From: a virus
IMG/VR virus record: IMGVR_UViG_3300005915_000003
Location: 1 to 48,878 of that record
Reading direction: 5' to 3' (one strand)
DNA length: 48,878 nucleotides
Within the stretch, counting starts at the first letter, position 1. Every line of letters starts with the position of its first letter. Below are positions 29,652 to 38,009 of this stretch, piece after piece. Under the pieces are notes generated by a model that was given only the letters and a program-made list of their open reading frames with translations, did no database searches and was not told where the DNA came from. Made by a program: the position numbers and the translations under genes.

Positions 29652-29753
29652 ATGACCACAGAAGAGAAACAGACAGCGTCCATGCACCCGTACCATTGTG
29701 ACTGTGAACTATGCAGAAGGTTTTGGGCGTGGGTAAACATTAAAAGGAAATGA
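29652..29753 (+). CDS. Cys-knuckle micro-protein, 33 aa
   Basis: ATG at 29652, five bases after the previous stop. HPYHCDCELCRRFWAW holds C-x-C-x2-C. The ribosome site is weak, so translation is probably coupled. Moderate support. Confidence 0.5.
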   Translation: MTTEEKQTASMHPYHCDCELCRRFWAWVNIKRK

Positions 29754-29764
29754 AGGGGTAAGTG

Positions 29765-29998
29765 ATGGAGAAGTTTTGCAATACCTGCGTGTATTTGCAT
29801 CCAAAGGAGCGTGAACAAACAAAGAAAAAACGTGCCCACATTTGTTGGTTATCTGGCAATAGGGTGTACCATAAGAATCTACATCCATATCTTCCACGTC
29901 CAAGTGATTGTATCGGGGACGCATACCCACTTTGTAACTTTGAACTGATCTATAAGTTTATTCTACTTCAGCATCCCGATCAGCGCAACCCAAGCTGA
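29765..29998 (+). CDS. Cys-containing hypothetical protein, 77 aa, end of rightward block
   Basis: Start at the ATG at 29765 behind GAAGGGGTA. FCNTCVYLHPKEREQTKKKR with further Cys at HICW, DCIG and LCNF could make one zinc site. The 3' end overlaps a convergent 37-residue gene by 36 bases, so the two transcripts collide here. Unknown function. Confidence 0.65.
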   Translation: MEKFCNTCVYLHPKEREQTKKKRAHICWLSGNRVYHKNLHPYLPRPSDCIGDAYPLCNFELIYKFILLQHPDQRNPS

Positions 29999-30076
29999 AT
30001 CAGGAAGAGTGAATGCCAGGATCGCCACGATAGCAACAAGGCAGATGCCAAGAATTGCGACTGTGCGATTATTCAT
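29963..30076 (-). CDS. Mini membrane protein, 37 aa, last gene of late block
   Basis: ATG at 30076, one base after the DUF1353 stop, reading to TAG at 29963. Nearly all hydrophobic: AILGICLVAIVAILAFTLPD is a single membrane segment. As the last gene after the lysis genes it could be a holin, antiholin or lysis regulator. Short length and 3' overlap with the opposite gene lower confidence. Confidence 0.55.
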   Translation of the reverse strand: MNNRTVAILGICLVAIVAILAFTLPDSAWVALIGMLK

Positions 30077-30077
30077 C

Positions 30078-30461
30078 TTATTCAGTAATTTCCACATTGC
30101 CCGTTATCTCCTCGTAAGTTGATAATACACTGAATTTGTGAAAATAACCAAAGGCATATCGAACTACCCAATATTTAATGTACCGGCGCCACCACGCATT
30201 CTTTCTTCCGGTCATAACCTCAAGGTAAACATCAGCCGCTTGCTTCTTCGTGACAACTGGTTTTGAGTCTATCCGGCAAAGGTAGTCATGAATCAGACCT
30301 CCCCTGACTGAAGTGCCGGTTATAATCGGGACACTTTCTTTATCATATACAAACCCTTTGGGAACAGTTATCGTGCACCCAAGAACCTTGCTCTTGAACC
30401 TATAAGGTGCAAGAAGTCTGTAATACTTGTAATTGTCTATCAACTCTTCTTTAATGTTCAC
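30078..30461 (-). CDS. DUF1353 protein
   Basis: 127 residues. VPKGFVYDKESVPIITG and GLIHDYLCRIDSKPVVTKKQ followed by AADVYLEVM are the two DUF1353 signatures (VPxGFxTDxASVP, HDxLY..., AD.if...m). The family commonly sits in phage lysis or tail regions and its role is unknown, though a cell-wall link has been suggested by context. The ATG overlaps the endolysin stop by four bases. Confidence 0.82.
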   Translation of the reverse strand: MNIKEELIDNYKYYRLLAPYRFKSKVLGCTITVPKGFVYDKESVPIITGTSVRGGLIHDYLCRIDSKPVVTKKQAADVYLEVMTGRKNAWWRRYIKYWVVRYAFGYFHKFSVLSTYEEITGNVEITE

Positions 30462-30781
30462 CTACGCCCCCTCCATTCCACGGAATAATGATTTGAGTCT
30501 CCCTTTATCCTCTCAGCGCCGCCCAAGGTATCCCAATAATCATGTAGGATATCATGGCCGGTACCGTCATCCAGGTAAACCCCGTTTAAATAAAGATCGA
30601 GGTCTTTTGCCAGTCCCATAAAGTGCAGACTGTCTTTCTTATGTTTTAACCGGCAATCGGGAAATCCCAACTCAAATCCCTTGACATAGGCAAAGCGTAT
30701 CAGATCCCCGATCATGCGGACGAATACCCTTTTGGTATCGCCATACGACAGATTTTTAAGATTGTATTTTACGTTATTCAT
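30458..30781 (-). CDS. Endolysin, M15-type peptidase
   Basis: 107 residues. SLHFMGLAKDLDLYLNG gives the M15 zinc motif S-x-H-x5-(A)-x-D (His53, Asp60), and DSNHYSVEW supplies the third zinc ligand (His98). This fits L-Ala-D-Glu or D-Ala-D-Ala type peptidoglycan peptidases used as phage endolysins. No signal peptide is visible, so a holin is needed; the gene just upstream encodes a membrane protein of suitable type. Confidence 0.82.
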   Translation of the reverse strand: MNNVKYNLKNLSYGDTKRVFVRMIGDLIRFAYVKGFELGFPDCRLKHKKDSLHFMGLAKDLDLYLNGVYLDDGTGHDILHDYWDTLGGAERIKGDSNHYSVEWRGRR

Positions 30782-30995
30782 AGCCTAAAAGCCTCTTCAT
30801 GGATTCAATAGATATAGGAGTTATCAAAACAAAACTAAGGATAAGGAGTACCCACCATTTGACTTCTAGAATTATAACTCTAGCTTTCAATCCCTTAGTG
30901 CCATTGCCAAACACACAATCTTTGATCTCAGTAGTATCCTCTTTAATTCCGTCCAATTTAGTTTCAATTATTCCCATTCTTTCGTCATCGGCCAT
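30774..30995 (-). CDS. Holin-like membrane protein (XhlA-type layout)
   Basis: 73 residues from the ATG at 30995 behind GGAGA. The N-terminal 45 residues form a charged helix (MGIIETKLDGIKEDTTEIKD). Residues 46-63 (WWVLLILSFVLITPISIE) are one membrane segment. This N-out coiled helix plus C-terminal anchor resembles hemolysin XhlA and related phage holin partners. It overlaps the endolysin start by eight bases. Confidence 0.7.
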   Translation of the reverse strand: MADDERMGIIETKLDGIKEDTTEIKDCVFGNGTKGLKARVIILEVKWWVLLILSFVLITPISIESMKRLLGYE

Positions 30996-31005
30996 TTCCA
31001 GTCTC

Positions 31006-31353
31006 CTATTTTTCCAGTTCGGTGCTTGTCCATTCCAATTTGTCTTCATCCCATGTGTAAAACTTATCATCTTTAGGCATTGCAACAGGTGCTTTCCAGT
31101 TACAGTCTTCGTCAAGGCTCCATGAGGGATAGAACTGTGGAGCGATGAAGGCATCTTTTTTAGTATCAAAGGTATAATCAATTCCGGCATAATGTTTCCT
31201 TATACTTCCATCAGGGTATGTCTGCTTCCAATTGCCACCAAGAAGTCTCTTGCAAAATGCTACTCCTGTGGTTTCATCAAGAACATCTTTCGGGTCAACT
31301 ACTATTACCCTTAAAACTTTGCCATCCTTTATTTCTGCGAATAGAGTTTCCAT
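31006..31353 (-). CDS. Conserved tail-associated protein, 115 aa
   Basis: RLLGGNWKQTYPDGSIRKHY followed by AGIDYTFDTKKDAFI and SWSLDEDCNWKAP is the pattern of a small protein commonly found beside tail-fibre genes in many phages (NYAGIGYTYD...W.LDE.TC.W.PP). It ends with a short WDEDKLEW motif. A structural or fibre-tip role is inferred from this association. TAATG overlap with the upstream gene. Confidence 0.7.
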   Translation of the reverse strand: METLFAEIKDGKVLRVIVVDPKDVLDETTGVAFCKRLLGGNWKQTYPDGSIRKHYAGIDYTFDTKKDAFIAPQFYPSWSLDEDCNWKAPVAMPKDDKFYTWDEDKLEWTSTELEK

Positions 31354-32168
31354 TATTTATATTTATACCTCACAATTACAATTCCTGAACCGCCTGCTTT
31401 ACCGTCGCCAACTAAGTTACCTCCACCGCCACCACCGCCACCGGTATTGGTCTCTCCTGCTTCTGCGGCAGTCGTACTTTGTTTCGCTCCATCGCCACCA
31501 CCGCCGAGTCCACCAGTCTGGATGACACTTTGACACCCACCACCACCGCCGGCGTAATAAGTAGCTGAGCCAGAAATTGAAGATTGCAGCCCGTCACCGC
31601 CACTGCCCGCTGATCCATTAACTCCATTATCTCCTACTTCACTTGCTCCACCACCACTGCCGGAAGCAGCAGAGCCGCCGTCACCGCCCGCAAAGCCTTG
31701 TCCGGCTGTTCCTGCGCCTCCCGTGCCGTCATTGGCGCCACCACCACCACCGGACCCACCCGTCCTACCATCAAATCCGTTGTAATAACCACCACCGCCA
31801 CCGCCATCAGAAGTAATGCTATCAAAAACCGAGTTGCTTCCATCTCCCCCGTAAGTGGCAGACGGGGCACCACCTGCACCAATGGTAACCGTTTTACTAC
31901 CTACGGTGAGGCCAAGTAATCCTATGCGATAACCACCTGCACCACCACCGCCTCCACCGCCAACATTTGCCCCACCACCTGCACCACCACCTGCAACTAC
32001 AAGATAGTCAATCTGTCCTGGTGATACAACAACTAAATTAGAAGAACCGGTAAATGTATGTATTTTGTAATCACCAGAATATGTTATTGTCCCACCAGTA
32101 GCTTCCATAGTGGTGTAATTAAACCACTTCCTAACTTCAGTCGATACTCTTTCTCGCCCTCTTATCAT
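31353..32168 (-). CDS. Glycine-rich receptor-binding/adhesin protein
   Basis: 271 residues. After an N-terminal beta domain (about 1-55) the protein is built of long Gly runs alternating with Ala, Ser and Asn and ends in GGSGIVIVRYKYK. Such blocks form polyglycine-II helix sandwiches in T4-like gp38 adhesins and other fibre tips. Variable segments between Gly runs (for example YNGFDGRTGG) would be the receptor-facing loops. A host-range determinant is likely. ATGA overlap with the upstream gene. Confidence 0.75.
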   Translation of the reverse strand: MIRGRERVSTEVRKWFNYTTMEATGGTITYSGDYKIHTFTGSSNLVVVSPGQIDYLVVAGGGAGGGANVGGGGGGGAGGYRIGLLGLTVGSKTVTIGAGGAPSATYGGDGSNSVFDSITSDGGGGGGYYNGFDGRTGGSGGGGGANDGTGGAGTAGQGFAGGDGGSAASGSGGGASEVGDNGVNGSAGSGGDGLQSSISGSATYYAGGGGGCQSVIQTGGLGGGGDGAKQSTTAAEAGETNTGGGGGGGGNLVGDGKAGGSGIVIVRYKYK

Positions 32169-32518
32169 GCTGTTATCCTGTTCACGTAACCGTGGATTAA
32201 GACTACATTTGCTGCTGCTGCAAAGGCTTTGACAACCAGTTCATTTTGAATTAAGAGTCCGGGTGCTACCAAGACCAATCCACTTTCAGCTGGAATAGTC
32301 AGTTCAATATTCCCGTCAGGTGCGGTAGCCTCTCCCCATTCAAGCGTGAGTTTTCGTGCGGTTGTGTCTGAATTAACAGCGTAAAGCCAAACCTCATCCC
32401 AATTAGTCGCACCAGCTCCCGCTGTGTGGATGGTAGTTCCTGCTGTGGAAGTCGCAACCACCTTTATAGCCTTTCCATTTGTTGAACCGCTTAGTTTTAC
32501 TTTTGAATAAGTTGCCAT
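32165..32518 (-). CDS. Tail-fibre-associated beta protein, 117 aa
   Basis: Starts at the ATG at 32518 behind AGGAGA. Beta-sandwich-like sequence (LSGSTNGKAIKVVATSTAGT, WLYAVNSDTTARKLTLEWGE), typical of small phage proteins placed among fibre genes. Possibly a fibre adaptor or head decoration. No catalytic motif. Confidence 0.7.
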   Translation of the reverse strand: MATYSKVKLSGSTNGKAIKVVATSTAGTTIHTAGAGATNWDEVWLYAVNSDTTARKLTLEWGEATAPDGNIELTIPAESGLVLVAPGLLIQNELVVKAFAAAANVVLIHGYVNRITA

Positions 32519-32526
32519 GATTTCTC

Positions 32527-33405
32527 CTATAAAAATACTTGAGTTTCTATTATTGAAGCACCGCCATCTGAAGCCTCCGCCCATTCAGGAGCGGTTGCAC
32601 CTGCATTCATAGTAAGCACATATGTTGCCGTACCTTTTGCAAGCCTTGCTAATGCTCCTGAAGCACGATACCAGATATCTCCGTCTGCATCAGCGCCACA
32701 AACAAATGGCTCTGTTCCAAGATCAGAACGTACTTCTGTTGCACTTCGACCTTCAGCACCTGCGGTTGTAAGTTTAACAAAATCATTATCCGCCGCATCT
32801 GCATCATCAATCTGAAGAATATTATTATCCGCTATTCCAAGAGATACCGCTGCAACATTTCCGCCAGTCAACCGCCCAACAACAGTCTGTTCGGTAACTG
32901 TAAGTGCCGCAGGAGTATTGTCGGCAGTTGCAGCTAATACTGTTTGAGCGTCAAATAAAGAGGTTGCTATTTTGGTATCAGCATAAGTTTTTGTAGCTTT
33001 CTGTGTAGCAACCTTCGCATCTGAGTTCGCCGCAAGCGTTCCGTCTGTATCAAGGTAAGTTGACGGTATCCCCGCATCAGAAGCCTCTCCCGGCCCGAAG
33101 TAGCATAGTCCACCAGCAAGAACTTCTTTCTCCTGAACGATGTAGCGATCTGCTCCGTTAGCAACATAAACAATGAAAGTATGCGTTACCGTATCTGCGT
33201 TATAAAGGATTCCAAGAAAAGCTATCCTTTCATCACTGACCGGTGCAGTACAGATTTCTACTTCAGACGTCCCATTCAGTGAACCCTTCTTATTTCCAGC
33301 CGTATCGTCTGAGTCCATGAAATTGACATCATAAGTAGGGTCGGTTGTTGTCTTTGCTTCACCGAGCTTTGCTATTATTGAATCACCTGTTCCTAAGTTA
33401 ATCAT
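32527..33405 (-). CDS. Tail-fibre protein, 292 aa
   Basis: The N-terminal 125 residues form a beta domain (SDERIAFLGILYNADTVTHT). The C-terminal part repeats a fibre module also present in the 1,183-residue fibre: SLGIADNNILQIDDADAADN and TTAGAEGRSATEVRSDLG here, against IGIADDNLLEVDG and FTAAGLEGRTVAETQSDLG there. The two were probably formed by module duplication. ATGA overlap with the upstream gene. Confidence 0.75.
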   Translation of the reverse strand: MINLGTGDSIIAKLGEAKTTTDPTYDVNFMDSDDTAGNKKGSLNGTSEVEICTAPVSDERIAFLGILYNADTVTHTFIVYVANGADRYIVQEKEVLAGGLCYFGPGEASDAGIPSTYLDTDGTLAANSDAKVATQKATKTYADTKIATSLFDAQTVLAATADNTPAALTVTEQTVVGRLTGGNVAAVSLGIADNNILQIDDADAADNDFVKLTTAGAEGRSATEVRSDLGTEPFVCGADADGDIWYRASGALARLAKGTATYVLTMNAGATAPEWAEASDGGASIIETQVFL

Positions 33406-36400
33406 TTCACAAATATCCCCCTATATTCAAAGGCGTTAAAATCAAACGTAGCACCAGAGGCAACCAAGTTATATAAATAATCCTCGTACCTATAATCTAA
33501 ATCAATTATCCCAATGCTCTGATTTGGTATATCATTAACTTGTCCATAGATATAATTTTCGTAGTTGTATGTCGGTAAACCTGCTGCAAAGAACGTCAGT
33601 GTTCCAGCCGAACCAGAATCATTTACATTTGTTGATACCATGACAGCACTACATTCTCCACCTACAGCACCATTACTGTCACCTTGTGGTGATATATACG
33701 CTGACTTACTACTAAAACTACCCCAACCGTCAAAATAATTAGATACCTGGGCAGACTCAAAAACTATTTTCTCGTTTGCTGGATGCGACCATTCAGATAT
33801 TGAAGTTCCTATAACGGCAATCGGCTGAGATACATAGGCCACGTCACTAGTATCACCGTCAAACAAAATGCGGAAATTCAGGTAAGTAATATCTGTTCCA
33901 ACAGTTCTTGAAATACTTATAGTTTGTAATGAATCCGCACTAATAAAGTCTGATTCTGTGGTTCCATTGCTATCATTAATTTGGAGTTTTACATTATCAG
34001 CCGCAGTTACGGAATAAAGTTTCGCTGCAAGAGTGACTGTCTGCCCCATGTAGGGGTATAAGACAGTAAAAGTATTGACATTCGTAGAGTTTAACGTATA
34101 ATATTCAGCAGTATTAGCACCCTTAGTAATCTTCAGTCCATGCAAACCACGACAATGCGTGAGGTCTCTGGAAATTCTCTCTGTAGTTAGTGTATCGGTC
34201 TGTCCGTGCCAGTCTGCACCGCTACTACCTGTAAATTGAGGTATGACTTCACTAAACGTAAAGTTCTTAAAGAATATTGTTCCTCCAGGATCAGATGCAA
34301 TATATATCATGGGTAGGCCATTAGTCGAAGTTTGTGAATGACAAACTAAGAAGGTATGTGTCACATAACCAGCAGTCGTAGTTCTCGGGGTGCTCCAATA
34401 CAGTTGATTCCCATCATGACCGTACTCTCGTAATAAAAACGAAACACTTGCGGAAGACCCATCTATTACGTCAAAAGACATTCTATATAAACTGCCTTGT
34501 TTCATCGTACCAATAGTGGCATTCCAAGCATAAGCTCCTGCGCCAGTTGGGTCCATTACATAGTGGTCTGTATCATGTACTAAAGTACAGGCATTCTTTG
34601 TCCAATTTGCAGTGCCATCTATAGAGCAATCATCCTCGTCTATTGCCGCACCGTAAGTTGCCAACGTACCTTGTGAGCAAGCCCAAAACCCAGAGTTTAC
34701 AAGTAGGTTATTCCCTCCACCACCTATTCCTAGATCACTCTGAGTTTCCGCAACTGTTCTTCCCTCAAGACCAGCCGCTGTAAACCTTGCAAACTCATCG
34801 TCATTAGGTGAACCATCAACTTCCAGAAGATTATCATCAGCGATTCCAATAGTCTGTTGAGCTAGAACGTCAGTACCTATTTCGAGGTCAAGTATTCCTT
34901 TAACTTCTGCTGGTGTTTTTGCCTCTGGAGTACTATTAGCTGTCGCATAAAGAAAAGTAGTGGCATCAAAGTCTGTATCCATTACTGCGCCAGCATTAGC
35001 AACTTCTGCAGTAGTGGGAAGAGTAGACCCACCACCCTGACTACCAACACCTTCAGCCATCATAGCGGCTACGTACTTCTTGCCACCGCTGTCATCAACA
35101 TATTTCTTCGTAGCAGCTTCCTGATCGGTCGTGGGATCGACAACACCAACAACCTTGTGAGTGTTCATGTCAAGATTTTCAGACTGAGCACCTAAAGCTG
35201 TATCCGTATTCTGGGTATGTTTCAGATTTACCGCACTATCAACATTCGTCTTTGTCGGGCCATCGGCTAGTCCAGTAGCATCATCAACATGGTAAGGAAT
35301 ATAATCATCGGTTAATCCACTAAGTTTTACCGTTACGTGAGTTGGTGAATCGGTAGTATTGAGATCAGTGATTGAATCTTGTGGATGCTGGTTTGCCAGA
35401 TTTCTATCAGTTAATGCCGCATGACTGCCACTTTGAACCGTTCCAGCGGGGCCAGTAGAAACCAACCTCTTATCATTTGCCTCAACATAAGCTGGTGTTC
35501 CTGAAGAGTTTTGATAGATAACCTGATAAAGCAGTTTCCATTCTACGTTAAGGGCAGCAACAATAGTTGGCAATGCTTCAGCCCTTACAGATGCTAACCC
35601 GCCAGTGTTGCCAGCGTATTCAGCTTGCCCAACGACAACCGCTATTGGATAATCTATATCGGGGGTCCCATACACATAAGAGGAAAAATAATAATTATTA
35701 GTAACACTCACCAACGCAGTCGCAGCACCACTATCGTATTTTGCAGCACCACCGACAATCTTGAAGGGGGTCGTTACATTGCTATCAAATGTCATTGTGG
35801 CACCGCCATCGTTGCGATACCACAACCGACAAGTCGTTAATGTGCCAACAGTATCTATTGCTATGTCTTCGTCATGTATGGTCCCTTGCGTTATGGAAAG
35901 AGTTGTATCGTTAAAAGTTCCAGTCAATCCGGTTTCGTATCTTGCTCCTACAGTTTCATGCGCCCATTTGTGCCATTGTCTATCCCCATTATAAGAATGC
36001 CTTTCGTCAAATATCGCATAAGTGGCACCAGTCTTATAAACCAACGCCGTGAGGACTTTATTATCTAAAAAAGACCATGTAGTCGTACTAACAGATAGCG
36101 TCCCGGCATTATTGAAATAGACAAAATGCAGAGTATTGTCATTAGTTATCGCAACGCTTTGTGTCGATGATTTGGTGTACTTAATACCTTCAGAATAGAA
36201 TACGAAACTTGAACCAGTAGTTACCGTTAAATTTGAACCATCCATGACCAGAGTTGAGTCAGTCCTATTAACGAATCCATTTAACGCCTGTGTGACAGTT
36301 TCAGATACTTGTGTATCGGTATTGGTGGCATCCACGGGAAGACCATTGGCATCTCCCTTGAGCATTTGACCGGAGGTTGCCGTGGATGTATGATCGCTCG

Positions 36401-36953
36401 TACTTACTATGGAATGTGACCTATCGTGTAACTGTGCGTGGGTATGATCGTCAGTAGTATCAATGGCTTTCTGAACAGTATCATCAGCACCAGAAAGAAT
36501 ACCACCAAAGTTGGTTGTATCTAAGCTAATCGAAGATGCTATGGAAGGTTCATCAGCTTCAAACTTTGAGACAATATCATCACGATAGTAATCTTCCAAG
36601 CGTGTACCGTTGGGAAGTTCATACCAATAGTAGACATAAAACTCTTCATCATTGATCGGAGCGTAATTTAAAGTCACGACTCCTACCGCACTTACACTGG
36701 ATGACGATATGCGATGACGGGTGAAGACGTTGCTTGAATCATACAATGCCTTCCCCGTAGTCTTGGTAGCTGAAACTGACTTGGTTATCTGAACATTAGC
36801 AACCGCCCAAACTCCAGACAAGAATGTGGCGTTGAGGACAGTTCCGTCCAAAGTGAATGTCTTGGTAGAACCATCCCCGGTGAAGCTCTCGTAAAAGACA
36901 ACCCAAGGTTTACCCCTGAGTTTTCGTGCTAAGTCCCAACCGATACCTTTCAT
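33402..36953 (-). CDS. Large tail-fibre protein
   Basis: 1,183 residues, the longest gene in the window. The N-terminus (about 1-175) looks like the virion-attachment domain (GIGWDLARKLRGKPWVVFYE). Repeated beta and short coiled segments follow (HAQLHDRSHSIVSTSDHTST, NLANQHPQDSITDL), typical of phage fibre shafts. Residues about 620-760 hold the ADDNLLEVDG module. The C-terminal 400 residues are a beta-sandwich, carbohydrate-binding-like region. The start MKGIGWDLARKLRG resembles the start of the next gene upstream. Confidence 0.82.
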   Translation of the reverse strand: MKGIGWDLARKLRGKPWVVFYESFTGDGSTKTFTLDGTVLNATFLSGVWAVANVQITKSVSATKTTGKALYDSSNVFTRHRISSSSVSAVGVVTLNYAPINDEEFYVYYWYELPNGTRLEDYYRDDIVSKFEADEPSIASSISLDTTNFGGILSGADDTVQKAIDTTDDHTHAQLHDRSHSIVSTSDHTSTATSGQMLKGDANGLPVDATNTDTQVSETVTQALNGFVNRTDSTLVMDGSNLTVTTGSSFVFYSEGIKYTKSSTQSVAITNDNTLHFVYFNNAGTLSVSTTTWSFLDNKVLTALVYKTGATYAIFDERHSYNGDRQWHKWAHETVGARYETGLTGTFNDTTLSITQGTIHDEDIAIDTVGTLTTCRLWYRNDGGATMTFDSNVTTPFKIVGGAAKYDSGAATALVSVTNNYYFSSYVYGTPDIDYPIAVVVGQAEYAGNTGGLASVRAEALPTIVAALNVEWKLLYQVIYQNSSGTPAYVEANDKRLVSTGPAGTVQSGSHAALTDRNLANQHPQDSITDLNTTDSPTHVTVKLSGLTDDYIPYHVDDATGLADGPTKTNVDSAVNLKHTQNTDTALGAQSENLDMNTHKVVGVVDPTTDQEAATKKYVDDSGGKKYVAAMMAEGVGSQGGGSTLPTTAEVANAGAVMDTDFDATTFLYATANSTPEAKTPAEVKGILDLEIGTDVLAQQTIGIADDNLLEVDGSPNDDEFARFTAAGLEGRTVAETQSDLGIGGGGNNLLVNSGFWACSQGTLATYGAAIDEDDCSIDGTANWTKNACTLVHDTDHYVMDPTGAGAYAWNATIGTMKQGSLYRMSFDVIDGSSASVSFLLREYGHDGNQLYWSTPRTTTAGYVTHTFLVCHSQTSTNGLPMIYIASDPGGTIFFKNFTFSEVIPQFTGSSGADWHGQTDTLTTERISRDLTHCRGLHGLKITKGANTAEYYTLNSTNVNTFTVLYPYMGQTVTLAAKLYSVTAADNVKLQINDSNGTTESDFISADSLQTISISRTVGTDITYLNFRILFDGDTSDVAYVSQPIAVIGTSISEWSHPANEKIVFESAQVSNYFDGWGSFSSKSAYISPQGDSNGAVGGECSAVMVSTNVNDSGSAGTLTFFAAGLPTYNYENYIYGQVNDIPNQSIGIIDLDYRYEDYLYNLVASGATFDFNAFEYRGIFVK

Positions 36954-37481
36954 TTATGCGTTACCCATTGCAGTAAATTCCTGATAGGTTACTATCGCTG
37001 TGACTTTCCCACCAGAGATAAAATTGTTAGAGTTTATTGTTACTGTGATATCAGTTTCCGCACTCGCTATCGCCGTTACCGCAGTTTCATCAAAGAAAGT
37101 ATTTACCTTTGTATTTTTAGTAAAAGCCTTCCCAGCTCCAAGAGTCTGCGTTGAACCATCTATATAAGCAGCACTCCAAGTTGTTCCACCATCACCAGAA
37201 CTTAGAGCGACGTCTACTCTTAGCTGACAACTTATAATCTTCGCACCAGAAGGAATATCGACTTCGATATCAAAGGTGCTCGCGGCGGTTGCCGTACCCG
37301 TAGCTTCAGAGGTCTTTGTGGTTACTCCACCAGTTGTTCCCAGTATCTTAACCGTGGAAAGGTCAGCCGTTCCGCCATTTATGTCTGCCGTGGTGGCTAT
37401 CAGAGAGGCAAAGGTCTGTACCCCACTCCAACTCCATGCCACAGCACGTAGTTTTCTAAATTGATCCCATCCGAATCTCAT
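36954..37481 (-). CDS. Tail or virion beta protein, 175 aa
   Basis: GGAGGATATT before the ATG. The N-terminus MRFGWDQFRKLRAVAWSWSG parallels the start of the large fibre (GIGWDLARKLRGKPWVV), suggesting a shared attachment peptide. The rest is beta-rich and Thr/Ala-rich (DIEVDIPSGAKIISCQLRVD). Adjacent to the fibre gene, which starts directly after its stop codon. Confidence 0.72.
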   Translation of the reverse strand: MRFGWDQFRKLRAVAWSWSGVQTFASLIATTADINGGTADLSTVKILGTTGGVTTKTSEATGTATAASTFDIEVDIPSGAKIISCQLRVDVALSSGDGGTTWSAAYIDGSTQTLGAGKAFTKNTKVNTFFDETAVTAIASAETDITVTINSNNFISGGKVTAIVTYQEFTAMGNA

Positions 37482-37490
37482 AATATCCTC

Positions 37491-37916
37491 CTACTGGATG
37501 TTTACGTACAACCCAGAGATAGTTGCCGTATTTGTTCCAGTTTCAGTCGCTACGATTTTAATAAATGGGAACATCTCTGGTTCAAAAGAATCACCGGCAG
37601 TACCCGTTGTGACTGAAGTGAAAATATCCGCCGCATTTACCGGAGCAAAGTATGTTCCGTCTTCCTTTGAACAAACCGTGTACGACCACGTTACCACCCC
37701 ACTTCCGGTAAAGGTATATTCCAGCGAAAAGATGCCATCCTGTGCAACTTCTCTCAGGTCTATCGCTGGTGAAGTGTACGCCTTGCTAGTTTCAAGAACG
37801 ATAGCCGCCAACCCGTTAAAGTTCTTCGTAGTAGCGTTGTTTGTTTGGTTCCAATTACCTTGCGGTTTATTGGGGTCTATTAATACGTGAGTCACTATTG
37901 GTCTTTGGTTAAACAT
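37491..37916 (-). CDS. Virion protein, 141 aa
   Basis: AGGAGGATAAA before the ATG at 37916. All-beta sequence (GIFSLEYTFTGSGVVTWSYT, FIKIVATETGTNTATISGLY) of the sort seen in phage tail-associated beta sandwiches. Its first codons are a duplicate of the sequence just upstream (see the repeat at 37895-37942). Confidence 0.7.
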   Translation of the reverse strand: MFNQRPIVTHVLIDPNKPQGNWNQTNNATTKNFNGLAAIVLETSKAYTSPAIDLREVAQDGIFSLEYTFTGSGVVTWSYTVCSKEDGTYFAPVNAADIFTSVTTGTAGDSFEPEMFPFIKIVATETGTNTATISGLYVNIQ

Positions 37917-37942
37917 TTTATCCTCCTATTGGTCTTTGGTTA
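37895..37942. repeat. 17-bp direct repeat duplicating a gene start
   Basis: CTATTGGTCTTTGGTTA occurs at 37895-37911 and 37926-37942. On the minus strand the second copy reads ATG TAT AAC CAA AGA CCA ATA GGA GGA TAA, an aborted twin (MYNQRPIGG) of the true start (MFNQRPIV), and it also supplies that gene's ribosome site. Confidence 0.85.
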
Positions 37943-38009
37943 TACATATTAGTTTCCTAATGGCTTTCTTCTTTCTCTGTTTTCTTCTTTGCCGTTTTTG
38001 TTTTTTCAT
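37926..38009 (-). CDS. Lys/Arg-rich micro-protein, 27 aa
   Basis: The ATG directly follows the stop of the 865-residue gene, with GAGGAATAA upstream. MKKQKRQRRKQRKKKAIRKL is among the most basic stretches in the genome and would bind nucleic acid if made. It ends inside the duplicated start region. Very short, so uncertain. Confidence 0.45.
   Translation of the reverse strand: MKKQKRQRRKQRKKKAIRKLICITKDQ

Noticed and set aside
31412-31919. Alternative frames in the glycine-rich gene
   Set aside because: GGX codon runs stay open in all frames; only the Gly-rich frame ends with the known adhesin-type tail.
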